Source of the DNA: an uncultured Bacteroidales bacterium | GTDB lineage: Bacteria; Bacteroidota; Bacteroidia; Bacteroidales; UBA932 | DNA: 64,000 bases | NCBI GenBank assembly: GCA_900318015.1 | Contig: ONJB01000001.1 | Coordinates: forward strand, 106,272 to 170,271 | Reading direction: 5' to 3' | Shown here: positions 1 through 7,827 of the stretch, one piece after another | How positions within the stretch are numbered: position 1 is the stretch's first letter | How the letters are laid out: every line of letters begins with the position of its first letter | The notes under the pieces: generated by a model | Databases searched by the model: none | The model's input: only the letters and a program-made list of their open reading frames with translations | Told to the model about the DNA's origin: nothing | Position numbers and translations under genes: made by a program

Positions 1-1642
1 TGCGCTGGGCGGATGCCGTGCGGCGCTCCCTCACGCTCTGGTTGAAGGACAGCACCGGAGTCGCATCTCCGCCTGCGGCGGCGATCGGAATACCCGTGTA
101 GGAGAGCGTCACCTGCGGAGTACCGTAGGTATAGGACGGGATATTGATATTGTCGTCAGCGGTCACCCGACCGTTAGACGTATTCAGAGAGAAGCCAGAA
201 GCGGAACCCGACCAGGTGGCACCGGAGGTAATCGTCCCGGTGATGGTCTCCGTACGACCGGAGACATAGGTCACGACCTGGCTATAGGTCAGAGTCGGCA
301 CGGACACACCGCCTTCGGCAACGATAGGATTCGGATCGTAGACAAGCTGAAGCGTCGGATTGCCGTACGAGGACACCTCGTCGGCCACGATGTTCACGCG
401 GCCCTCCTTATTGGCTCCGGTGGCGTTGTAGGTCACGCCGTCAACCGTAGCACTGGCCTGGACATAACAGCTGGTATTGCCATAGTCCGCGGAATAGTTG
501 TTCGCCCTCAGACCGGTGAGCTCGCCGGTGGTGCCGTCGATCGAGACGTAATACGAATCGTAAGGAATGCTCCAGGTAACCTGGGAATTCGGAACGACAG
601 TATAGGATTCGCGAACGCCGTTCCTGATGGTGTACAGCCTCGCTTCCATCGTGCCGTGCCCGCCGACATAGATGTCGCCGTGCGCCGGAACCTCCTGATA
701 GGTCCCGCCGACGCCGGTGGAGGAGGCCCAGGCCACGAACAGGTCATACGTCACGATATCGGGCACCGAGGCGGAGAGATTGTTCACCTTGCCTTTCGCA
801 AGGCTGACCGTCCCCGTCCGGGTGACAGACTGCGGAGTCCCACCCGTGGGACTGACACGGTAGTAGAGCTCGATGTCGTAAAGCCCCGGGATGACGTAAA
901 GGTCGTTACTGTCGTAGAGCCTGGTGGAATTCAACATCCCGCTAGACGTCCAGGAACCGGACTCGATATCGTAAGTCCCCCTATAACCGGTCGTGTTGTC
1001 GTGACTGAATATAGACCAGGTAAGGTTCGTCACGGTCAAACCCTGCGGTACGTTGAGGGTGACGTCACCGATTCTCGCATAGATGTGGTCGAGCTGGATA
1101 TTGACCTCGTGCCCGCTCGAGGTGGCCTTCCCGACGACGATATCCGTCCCATAAGAAGGGGACGTATTGCCGACGGTAAGCGTCGCACCGGATGCGGTGA
1201 CCGAGAGGTTCGATGCGGAAGGGGAGTTGCAGAGGTAATAGGTATTGGTCGTTCCGCCGGAAGTGCCGACATAGCGTCCGGTATGAACCTCGTTGTTCGA
1301 GGCGGCGACGCGGACGGGATCCCAGAACGACACGGGGCTCGTGCCGACCCTGGCGCCCCAGACGACGTTCCCGTTACCGATGGACGACACGGACGTGATC
1401 GCGCGGGTGGACACACTGTCGGACCCGAACTCTATGTCCTGCGTCTCGACGGAGAAAACGAGGTCGCCTTCCTCGGAGGTGTAGCTTCTTGTCTCGAACC
1501 TGAGCGGAGAAGGCTCGGCGAGCTTCAGAACAAGCTCCTCCTTCCCCTCCATGGGATCCTGCTGGGGGATTTCCTCCCGCTGGCAGGAAACACCGGCAAA
1601 CAGGCTCAAAACGGCCAAAGAAACGAAATATGTCTTCTTCAT
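1..1642 (-). CDS. Fimbrillin-like tip/adhesin lipoprotein with Ig-like repeats (3' part missing)
   Basis: The frame is open from an ATG at 1642 to the window edge, so about 547 residues are visible and the C-terminus is lost. It starts with MKKTYF and a signal peptide ending in a lipobox-like GVSC, so it is probably a lipoprotein exported to the outer membrane. Roughly the first 310 residues resemble fimbrillin-like proteins, including the motif DLYVIPG. After that, units of about 75 residues begin to repeat (YGNPTLQLVYDPNPI, then YGTPQVTLSYTGIPI), as in Ig-like or BACON-type stalks. It is the last visible gene of the minus-strand fimbrial operon, 10 bases after the FimB-like gene. A tip or accessory fimbrial subunit is the best guess from position and repeats; the exact role is inferred. 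Confidence 0.72.
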   Translation of the reverse strand, partial: MKKTYFVSLAVLSLFAGVSCQREEIPQQDPMEGKEELVLKLAEPSPLRFETRSYTSEEGDLVFSVETQDIEFGSDSVSTRAITSVSSIGNGNVVWGARVGTSPVSFWDPVRVAASNNEVHTGRYVGTSGGTTNTYYLCNSPSASNLSVTASGATLTVGNTSPSYGTDIVVGKATSSGHEVNIQLDHIYARIGDVTLNVPQGLTVTNLTWSIFSHDNTTGYRGTYDIESGSWTSSGMLNSTRLYDSNDLYVIPGLYDIELYYRVSPTGGTPQSVTRTGTVSLAKGKVNNLSASVPDIVTYDLFVAWASSTGVGGTYQEVPAHGDIYVGGHGTMEARLYTIRNGVRESYTVVPNSQVTWSIPYDSYYVSIDGTTGELTGLRANNYSADYGNTSCYVQASATVDGVTYNATGANKEGRVNIVADEVSSYGNPTLQLVYDPNPIVAEGGVSVPTLTYSQVVTYVSGRTETITGTITSGATWSGSASGFSLNTSNGRVTADDNINIPSYTYGTPQVTLSYTGIPIAAAGGDATPVLSFNQSVRERRTASAQR

Positions 1643-1652
1643 ATCCATCCTC

Positions 1653-2477
1653 CTATTGCTCTATGAAATTGAACGTCACACCGTCCTCCCAGCCATCCAC
1701 GCTGATGACGAGACGGCCTACCACGAGGTCGATCATGATGTAGATATCCTGCAGGTCCTCAGTGCTCCAGTTGTAACCCGTCGCTCGGATGTACTCTCCG
1801 AGCGGAAGCTCCGCGATGGCCTCCACCTTCCCGTCGCCGTAATGATAGTCGATAGTAACCATCATCGAATCGTCGGACTGGCGGGGAATCCGGAAATCGA
1901 CGATGCGTGCGCCGGGAGCAGCCACGGCGTCATAGCGGAAGGCGCCGGACACAGGAGAGAAGTCGAACATGTCGAAGCCGCAGGTGTTCCCCTCCACGAG
2001 GAAATGGTAGCCCTGCAACTCCGCCGGCCGCTTCATGATGTCGAGATGGACCGTACAGAACTGCTTGTGAAAAAGCACGTCCGTATAGGCCATCTCGCCG
2101 GTGGCGTCGACCACGTCGTGGAACGCGTACAGGCTGTCGCACTGGTTGCCGAGGTCGATGGTCACGTAGTGGCCGTTGTCCTTCGAACGAGAGACGCCCT
2201 TCCACGCGGCGAAGTCGAGCAACCCCTTGTGAATGGCCTTCACCCAGTAGGGGTCGTATTCCTCGACCATGATGCCTTCGCGGAAGACCTCCGTCTCCCT
2301 GTAACCGACCATCCCCACCCGGGAGGTGATATGCTCCCGGTCCTGGAACGACACGTTCAGGAAACAGGGGCACGGCGTACGGTCCTCCTTCACGGAACAC
2401 GAAGAGATCGCGACCGCGAAAAGAAGCCCTACAAGACCCCCGAAACCGCAATGTGATATTCTGCTCATATTCTTCAT
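1653..2477 (-). CDS. FimB/Mfa2-family fimbrial anchor lipoprotein
   Basis: This 274-residue protein begins MKNMSRIS; a second ATG three codons on is also possible. A hydrophobic signal segment ends in a lipobox (AISSC) followed by SVKEDRTPCPC, which is typical of the FimB/Mfa2 (DUF1812-like) family that anchors fimbriae and limits their length. The open frame extends further upstream, but that part overlaps the preceding fimbrillin gene and lacks protein-like composition, so the later start is chosen. It follows the fimbrillins and precedes the repeat-bearing tip protein, the usual place for an anchor gene. Family assignment comes from the signal and Cys pattern plus context. Confidence 0.75.
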   Translation of the reverse strand: MKNMSRISHCGFGGLVGLLFAVAISSCSVKEDRTPCPCFLNVSFQDREHITSRVGMVGYRETEVFREGIMVEEYDPYWVKAIHKGLLDFAAWKGVSRSKDNGHYVTIDLGNQCDSLYAFHDVVDATGEMAYTDVLFHKQFCTVHLDIMKRPAELQGYHFLVEGNTCGFDMFDFSPVSGAFRYDAVAAPGARIVDFRIPRQSDDSMMVTIDYHYGDGKVEAIAELPLGEYIRATGYNWSTEDLQDIYIMIDLVVGRLVISVDGWEDGVTFNFIEQ

Positions 2478-2583
2478 GTTTTTCAATCCTGGGCCTTCCT
2501 GGGCCCTCCTGGCACCCGGACAGGCGGTCAAGCCCGCCCGGGCGGTTCCGTGTATGTCCGGACACGGGGCCGTATCATGCAGC

Positions 2584-3624
2584 CTACTGGTAGACGGGGA
2601 CGATTTCGCCGTCAACCCAAGGCACGACGCTCACGCTGAACCGCACGTCATCCCGTTCGACGGGCCAGTCGGGACCCTGGGATCCCGGGCCGGTCACCGT
2701 CAGCGAACGGATGAGGTAGTGGGTGTTCCCCTGCATGGAAGGCAGGTCTATCGGATACCACTCCGACGCTCCGTCAAGGAGGACCTCCACGGCCACCCTC
2801 GTGTTGCGGGGACTCCAGGACGGCTCGTCCTTGGAGGTCACGCCGTTGTTTACGGGGTTCGGCATGCAGTACAGCGGGGAGGCGACCTCCACGGCCGTGG
2901 CCGCAGGCAGGACGAGCCCGCCGTAGTCCTTGACGGTCATGTCCGCCACGAGGGCGGGCAGGGAAGCGTCGACACCCATCCTGTTGAACCAGACGTCCCC
3001 GGCGGCCGGAACACCGGACCAGGGCGTGCTGCCCACGACGTTGACGAGGACGATCCGTCCCAGCTTGACTTCCGTCGCCATCGCATACGCGTCGGGCCAG
3101 TCGACGGTGAGACTCTCGACGGTCACCTTGCAGGCGTACCTGTCCAGCGCCACGGGGACGTCGTCCGCCACGGGACCGGACGGCAGGACGCCGCCCGCGT
3201 GCATGACGAGCGAGCTCTCGCCGGAGTGCTCGAGCATCGTCAGTCCCTGGAGGAACGCCGCCTCCGTCGTGTAGGACGAAAGCGCGCCTTCAGGGGCGTT
3301 CGCCACGACAAACCAGTCGAGCGATACGCCCTGGGTCAGTTCGACGCTGATGCGATCCAGCAGAGCGCCTCCCGCCACCGCACGCGCGCGGTTGTCAAGC
3401 GTTCCCTCTCCGGACCGGAAGACAAGGACATCCAGGCTCGCGACCTCCGTCTCGTGAGGGGTCACGGACGCCCTCGTCTCGGAAGTGCCCACGACAAAGG
3501 AAACGGTGCTGCGTCCGGCGTCGCTGTTCGTCACGGACTCCCGCTCGCAGGAGACCGTGCAGAGAACGGCGGACACGGCACAGACTGTCGCAAGCACTGC
3601 CTTCATCAGATTGTTATTCATCAT
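2584..3624 (-). CDS. Fimbrillin-family lipoprotein (Mfa1/FimA N-domain type)
   Basis: The 346-residue product starts MMNNNL; an in-frame TTG two codons earlier is less likely. The signal peptide ends at a lipobox (CTVSC), followed by a linker and the fimbrillin signature region ASLDVLVFRSGEG, matching the VxxLDVFVF pattern of FimA/Mfa1 N-terminal domains. The C-terminus ends in a short hydrophobic strand (FSVSVVPWVDGEIVPVYQ), like the W-containing last strand of its neighbours. In such proteins the lipidated N-terminus is removed outside the cell and a donor strand inserts into the next subunit. Lower sequence identity to the upstream fimbrillins suggests an accessory rather than a major subunit. 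Confidence 0.78.
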   Translation of the reverse strand: MMNNNLMKAVLATVCAVSAVLCTVSCERESVTNSDAGRSTVSFVVGTSETRASVTPHETEVASLDVLVFRSGEGTLDNRARAVAGGALLDRISVELTQGVSLDWFVVANAPEGALSSYTTEAAFLQGLTMLEHSGESSLVMHAGGVLPSGPVADDVPVALDRYACKVTVESLTVDWPDAYAMATEVKLGRIVLVNVVGSTPWSGVPAAGDVWFNRMGVDASLPALVADMTVKDYGGLVLPAATAVEVASPLYCMPNPVNNGVTSKDEPSWSPRNTRVAVEVLLDGASEWYPIDLPSMQGNTHYLIRSLTVTGPGSQGPDWPVERDDVRFSVSVVPWVDGEIVPVYQ

Positions 3625-3660
3625 AGCCAAAGCCTTACGATCTTCCGGTTAGGAAAGGAA

Positions 3661-4584
3661 TCAGTTAAAGGTGGTCGGGATATCGTTCGTGCCCCAAGGG
3701 GTGACCTCGACCGTGAAGATGATGTCGGAGACGTCGTCGGACGGATCGGGGATGTTCGGGTCGTTGTTGTTGCCGTCGCCGTCGGTGTCCGGAAGGATCA
3801 GGTTGTTGTTCTGGCCCTGGACAAGATTGACAGTGGCGTGCTTGGTGTAGGTCTGCGACCAGTCGCCCTTGGAAATGGTGTAGGTGGTGGTCAGCTCATA
3901 GCTGCCGGGAACCAGCCACAGATCGTTGTCGGCGCTGTGGTAGGTCGCTCCATCGGCGATACCCACACCGGCGGAAGCGGTGCCGACCAGATACACGGCT
4001 GCGGAAGCGCTGCCACGGGTCCAGGCGTCGGTCGAGACGTTATAGGTGCCGGCGTAGATCGGGGTGAGGGTGACAGTCAGGTTGGAGACGGTGTAACCGG
4101 CATGGGCCTTCATGTCAACGGTGCCGACCTGGCAGAGGATATGGTTGAACGTAAGCAGGTTTTTGGCCTTGTAGGTCGCAGCACTCTTGTAGGCGGCCAC
4201 GATGTCTGCGTCGCTGTTCGCGACGGCGATGGTCGTACCGGAAGCGGCGAAGGTCAGAGGAGCGTTCGCGGCGGCGAAATTCCACGAAACGGACTCGGAC
4301 GGCCAGAACTTGCCACCGGTGAAGTCCCCGCCGGCGGCGCCGGTGAAGGCACCATCATTCCAGACGAGAGTCTGGGAAGAGGCGGCGCCGGAGGTGGCGA
4401 CCACGTTGAAGGCGGTAAGGTTGGCGGCCACGGTCTCGGTCACGCCGGTACCGCGGGTTTCCGGAGCGCGCGTCGCGAAGACGATCTCGTCACCGTACTC
4501 GGGGGCGACGGAAGCGGATTCGACCTTGTTGCAGGACACCGCAGCGACGGCGGCGACCAAAGAAAGGAAAAGGATCTTTTTCAT
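3661..4584 (-). CDS. Fimbrillin-like lipoprotein, copy 2 of a tandem pair
   Basis: 307 residues with an N-terminal lipoprotein signal (MKKILFLSLVAAVAAVSC). The body reads like Mfa-like/fimbrillin-like proteins: GGKFWPSES, a central FNHILCQVGTVDMKAHAGY, then DNDLWLVPGSYELTTTYTI. An acidic, Asn/Asp-rich linker precedes the final strand FTVEVTPWGTND. The gene just upstream (4597-5493) shares the same order of motifs, so the two are tandem paralogues. The spacing is 12 bases, consistent with one operon. It probably encodes a fibre subunit; whether major or minor cannot be told from sequence. Confidence 0.8.
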   Translation of the reverse strand: MKKILFLSLVAAVAAVSCNKVESASVAPEYGDEIVFATRAPETRGTGVTETVAANLTAFNVVATSGAASSQTLVWNDGAFTGAAGGDFTGGKFWPSESVSWNFAAANAPLTFAASGTTIAVANSDADIVAAYKSAATYKAKNLLTFNHILCQVGTVDMKAHAGYTVSNLTVTLTPIYAGTYNVSTDAWTRGSASAAVYLVGTASAGVGIADGATYHSADNDLWLVPGSYELTTTYTISKGDWSQTYTKHATVNLVQGQNNNLILPDTDGDGNNNDPNIPDPSDDVSDIIFTVEVTPWGTNDIPTTFN

Positions 4585-4596
4585 TGTTCAGTTGAA

Positions 4597-5493
4597 TTAA
4601 AAATTGACATCGACATGCTGGTCGCTCCAAGGAGTGACGGTCACATTGAACTCGATCTCGGCGACGTCGTCGTCGTCCGGACCGATATTAGGCAACTCCA
4701 CGCCACCGGAGGTGGTGGGGCCGATATTGTTGTTCTTGCCCTGCACCAGGGTCACCGTAGCGGTCTTGGAATAGGACTTCGAGAATGCGTCCTTGGTAAT
4801 CGTATAGGTGGCAGTGAGCACATACGCGCCCGGGACAAGCCAGAGGTCGTTATCAGAGGACTCGACGGCCCCGCCTTCCGTGGTGATGTTCACACCCGCG
4901 TTCGCAGTACCGAGGATATAGGTGGCGCTGCCGGCGTTGCCGGGAGTCCAGGTGTCGGTCTTGAGATTGTAGGTGCCGCTGGTTTTCGGCTGCAGGGAGA
5001 TCTTGATGTTCTCGGCCTTGTAACCGGCCTTCACCTTGACACGGACCGTACCGACCTGCGCGAAGATATGCTCCAGGGTGGCCGTGTTGGTCGCCTTGAA
5101 CGTCGGGGTGGCGATATAGTCGACCACGATATCCGTGTTGGCGTTAGCAGGGGAGACGGTGGCACCGGCGGAGGTGTGCGTCAGAGCCACGTTCGAGAGG
5201 TAGAAGTGGTAGTTCGGATTGGTAGACGGCCAGAATTTGCCGCCCTTCCAAACGCTGCCGGACTTGGTGTAGGAAGCGCTCGTGAACACCGACGTCTCAC
5301 TGTTGGAGCCGGTCGTGGCGGTCACGTAGAGCGTGGACAGATTGGAGGTGGTCACCTCCGTGGCGCGGGTCTCCGCACCGAGAGTGAAAACGATCTCCTC
5401 CGCCTCGACGTTCTCGGCGGCAGGAATCTCCTTGTTGCAAGCGACAAGGGCAAGGGCGGCGACGGCCGCGGCGAAAATATAACGTGTCTTCAT
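4597..5493 (-). CDS. Fimbrillin-like lipoprotein, copy 1 of a tandem pair
   Basis: 298 residues starting MKTRYIFAAAVAALALVAC, a lipoprotein signal with the Cys at about residue 19. It shares with its downstream neighbour the motifs GGKFWPSTNPNYHF, LEHIFAQVGTVRVKVKAGY, DNDLWLVPGAYVLTATYTI and VTLVQGKNNN. A short Asp-rich spacer (GPDDDDVAEI) precedes the last strand FNVTVTPWSD. The two genes are therefore diverged duplicates. Spacing to both neighbours is about 12 bases, which supports co-transcription with the other fimbrial genes. Confidence 0.8.
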   Translation of the reverse strand: MKTRYIFAAAVAALALVACNKEIPAAENVEAEEIVFTLGAETRATEVTTSNLSTLYVTATTGSNSETSVFTSASYTKSGSVWKGGKFWPSTNPNYHFYLSNVALTHTSAGATVSPANANTDIVVDYIATPTFKATNTATLEHIFAQVGTVRVKVKAGYKAENIKISLQPKTSGTYNLKTDTWTPGNAGSATYILGTANAGVNITTEGGAVESSDNDLWLVPGAYVLTATYTITKDAFSKSYSKTATVTLVQGKNNNIGPTTSGGVELPNIGPDDDDVAEIEFNVTVTPWSDQHVDVNF

Positions 5494-5505
5494 ATTCTTG
5501 GTTGA

Positions 5506-6573
5506 TTAAATGGTGATTGTTCCTCCGTTGACAAGCTCGACAGTCCAGTCGTTGACCGTGATCGTGAAGCCCTGGTCGAAGCCGACAATCGGCCTCTCCT
5601 CGTCATCGTCGTCCGGATCGTCGGGGTCGTGACGGCCATCGTCCTTGTTACCAAGACGGGTGATGACGAGCTCGTTGATCTCGTAGCTCTTGTTGGACTG
5701 GATACCGGTGATGGCGATAGGGTAGTTGTAAAGCTCGCCGCCGATCTCAGCACGGACAAGCAGTCGCACGGCACGCGGGGTAAACGCGGTCTCGCCGGCG
5801 GCGAGGCCGACCTTCGCGTCGAAGCCGTTCGGCATCGTGTAGAAGAAATGAGCCGTCTCGTAGGACGCGCCCTTGGCGACAGTGCCGTCGGCGACGGCAA
5901 TCTCGTCATAGGTGTAGCTGCCGAGGTTGTTGGAGGCCTCGTAACCACGACGGTTGTACCAAACCTGGTCCGCAACCTCAGAACCGCCGTACATGGCCTT
6001 GCCGGTCGCGTTGGTAAGATACACGCTCTTCAGGACGAAAGAGGCGGCCTGGGCGTCATTGTCGAAACCGTTGGTGATCTTGCGGATCACGACACGGGCG
6101 GCGAAACGGTCAACCGGGATCTTGACGCGACCGTCCGCCTGAAGGGTGGCGGTCGTGTGACCGATCATCTGAAAGTTGGACGGAGAATCGCCGGACACGG
6201 CCAGGACGGACTCGACGGCCAGCAAGTCGGAAAGCTTCGTGATACCAGACACGGCGGAATTGTTCACGACCGCATAGATCTGACGGGCTCCGGCGGTGCA
6301 GCTCACGGTAGCTTCCACGGAATTCACAGAAGCATGCCCGTCAAGGACGTCGCCGTTGAAGACGAAAACGTCGAGGGTGTTGACCTTCGCCTCGTCGGCG
6401 GAGTCGTTACGTCCGCTCTGTGCGGTCACACCCGTGGCACGAGTGAGGCCTGGACCCGAAATACCGAAGGTGACTTTAATCTTTTCAGCAGGAACATCTG
6501 TAGTGTTCTTGCTACAAGCCACCATCCCGACCAGAGCCAGGAAAGAAGCGAAAATGCAGGAAATCTTCTTCAT
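5506..6573 (-). CDS. Mfa1/FimA-type fimbrillin lipoprotein
   Basis: 355 residues with a lipoprotein signal (MKKISCIFASFLALVGMVAC). The region KVNTLDVFVFNGDVLDGH matches the classic fimbrillin N-domain strand, and VDRFAARVVIRKI and AHFFYTMPNG match later conserved fimbrillin blocks. The C-terminal end has an Asp-rich linker (DDPDDDDEERP) followed by FTITVNDWTVELVNGGTITI, a plausible terminal donor or acceptor strand. It shares this layout with the gene at 6674-7777. It is likely a structural pilin of the fibre. Confidence 0.82.
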   Translation of the reverse strand: MKKISCIFASFLALVGMVACSKNTTDVPAEKIKVTFGISGPGLTRATGVTAQSGRNDSADEAKVNTLDVFVFNGDVLDGHASVNSVEATVSCTAGARQIYAVVNNSAVSGITKLSDLLAVESVLAVSGDSPSNFQMIGHTTATLQADGRVKIPVDRFAARVVIRKITNGFDNDAQAASFVLKSVYLTNATGKAMYGGSEVADQVWYNRRGYEASNNLGSYTYDEIAVADGTVAKGASYETAHFFYTMPNGFDAKVGLAAGETAFTPRAVRLLVRAEIGGELYNYPIAITGIQSNKSYEINELVITRLGNKDDGRHDPDDPDDDDEERPIVGFDQGFTITVNDWTVELVNGGTITI

Positions 6574-6673
6574 AAACTAATCATTCAACTCGATTGATTC
6601 CTAGATTGAACCTTCGGGCCGCCCGCCAATGAAAAGAAACATCGAAAGAGATCACGGACGGCCTTCAGGCCCT

Positions 6674-7777
6674 TTAGATACGAATGGTTCCGAGATTCAG
6701 ACCGACCTCCCACTCACTCACGGTGATGGTCACCTGCGTGTCGCCCGTCTCAATGGGCTTGTACGGATCAAGGCCAGGGAGGCGGGTGATGCAAACCTCG
6801 TCGATGACATAGGTCTTGTTGCGCTCCAGATGAGGTAGCGCAATCGGATAGTAACCGAGAGTCTGACCGGGACGCTCCTCGGGAGCGATCACGATAGGCT
6901 CACCGGCGCCGTCCAGCATGGTAGCCTCGATAACGAGCATCGTACCGCGCGGGACCCAGTCCGCAGAATAATCCGGAGTATAGCCGTCCACGTCGGTGCC
7001 GAAGGCGTTCGGATACGGATAGAAGACGTGCTCCTGACGGTAGCTGTTATCGGTCACAAGCGTTTCGCCTTCGTAGACGCTGTTCTTGACCACCACGGCG
7101 GTCAGCGCGTCATAAAGCAGGCCGTCATAAGCCTCGTCCTCATGCTTGAGCTTGTTCACCCAGGCGGCAGGCGTGCCGGAGACATCATAGTTGTTGTCGC
7201 CAGCGACATTGATCAAATACAGGCCATGAATGCGTACCGACCAATTCTTCTTGTATTCCTTCAAGTCCGCAGAGATTTTGTTGATGGACACGCGGGAGAC
7301 GATACGCTTCACGGTGATAGGAACCTGTCCTCCGTCCACCAAGTCCTGCGTCACGTTGCCGGTCATGACGAACGAGTCGACGGCATTCTCTGAGAGGGCG
7401 GTCACGGCGGCCTTCAGGCCGTCGAGCGTCATCACGGCGTCAAGGTCCGGGGCGTTGACCACGGCCCACACGGCACGCTCGCCGGAGGTGGCGGGCACCA
7501 GAGCGCTGAGCGCGTCGGTCACCTTGCGGTAGGCCTCACGGTCATTGCCCTTGAAAACAAAGATCTGAAGGCTGTTCACCTTCGCCTCCGAGGCGGCATC
7601 GTTGCGACCTTCCTGGTTGACCAGTCCGGTGACGCGAGTGGCAGATGCGCCGCGGATTTCGACCGTCACCTCGACGGGATATCCCGGAGTCTCGGTTACG
7701 GGTGCTGCCGGCTCCCGATTGCAGGAGACCAGCGCCATCGCTGTCAGAACAGCGGAGAAAAGCAGTGCTTTCTTCAT
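6674..7777 (-). CDS. Mfa1/FimA-type fimbrillin lipoprotein
   Basis: The open frame runs further upstream, but the first sensible start is the ATG at 7777 (MKKALLFSAVLTAMALVSC), which gives a 367-residue lipoprotein. The fimbrillin block KVNSLQIFVFKGND and the conserved RIVSRVSINKI and EHVFYPYPNAFG segments are visible. The end, VTITVSEWEVGLNLGTIRI, resembles that of the next gene. It is the first fimbrillin after the OmpA-like gene. The 100-base gap to the next gene holds a short hairpin (GGCC TTCA GGCC), which might reduce read-through and favour this product; that is an inference. Confidence 0.82.
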   Translation of the reverse strand: MKKALLFSAVLTAMALVSCNREPAAPVTETPGYPVEVTVEIRGASATRVTGLVNQEGRNDAASEAKVNSLQIFVFKGNDREAYRKVTDALSALVPATSGERAVWAVVNAPDLDAVMTLDGLKAAVTALSENAVDSFVMTGNVTQDLVDGGQVPITVKRIVSRVSINKISADLKEYKKNWSVRIHGLYLINVAGDNNYDVSGTPAAWVNKLKHEDEAYDGLLYDALTAVVVKNSVYEGETLVTDNSYRQEHVFYPYPNAFGTDVDGYTPDYSADWVPRGTMLVIEATMLDGAGEPIVIAPEERPGQTLGYYPIALPHLERNKTYVIDEVCITRLPGLDPYKPIETGDTQVTITVSEWEVGLNLGTIRI

Positions 7778-7827
7778 AGTATGGAACATTAAAAAACGGA
7801 TATAATTGTGCTTGATCACAAGTTCAC

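Noticed and set aside
2326-5505. Plus-strand open frame of over 1,000 codons opposite the fimbrillin genes
   Set aside because: It is antisense to clear lipoprotein genes with signal peptides; its composition (many Arg, Gly, His, Val) is that of a GC-rich shadow frame.
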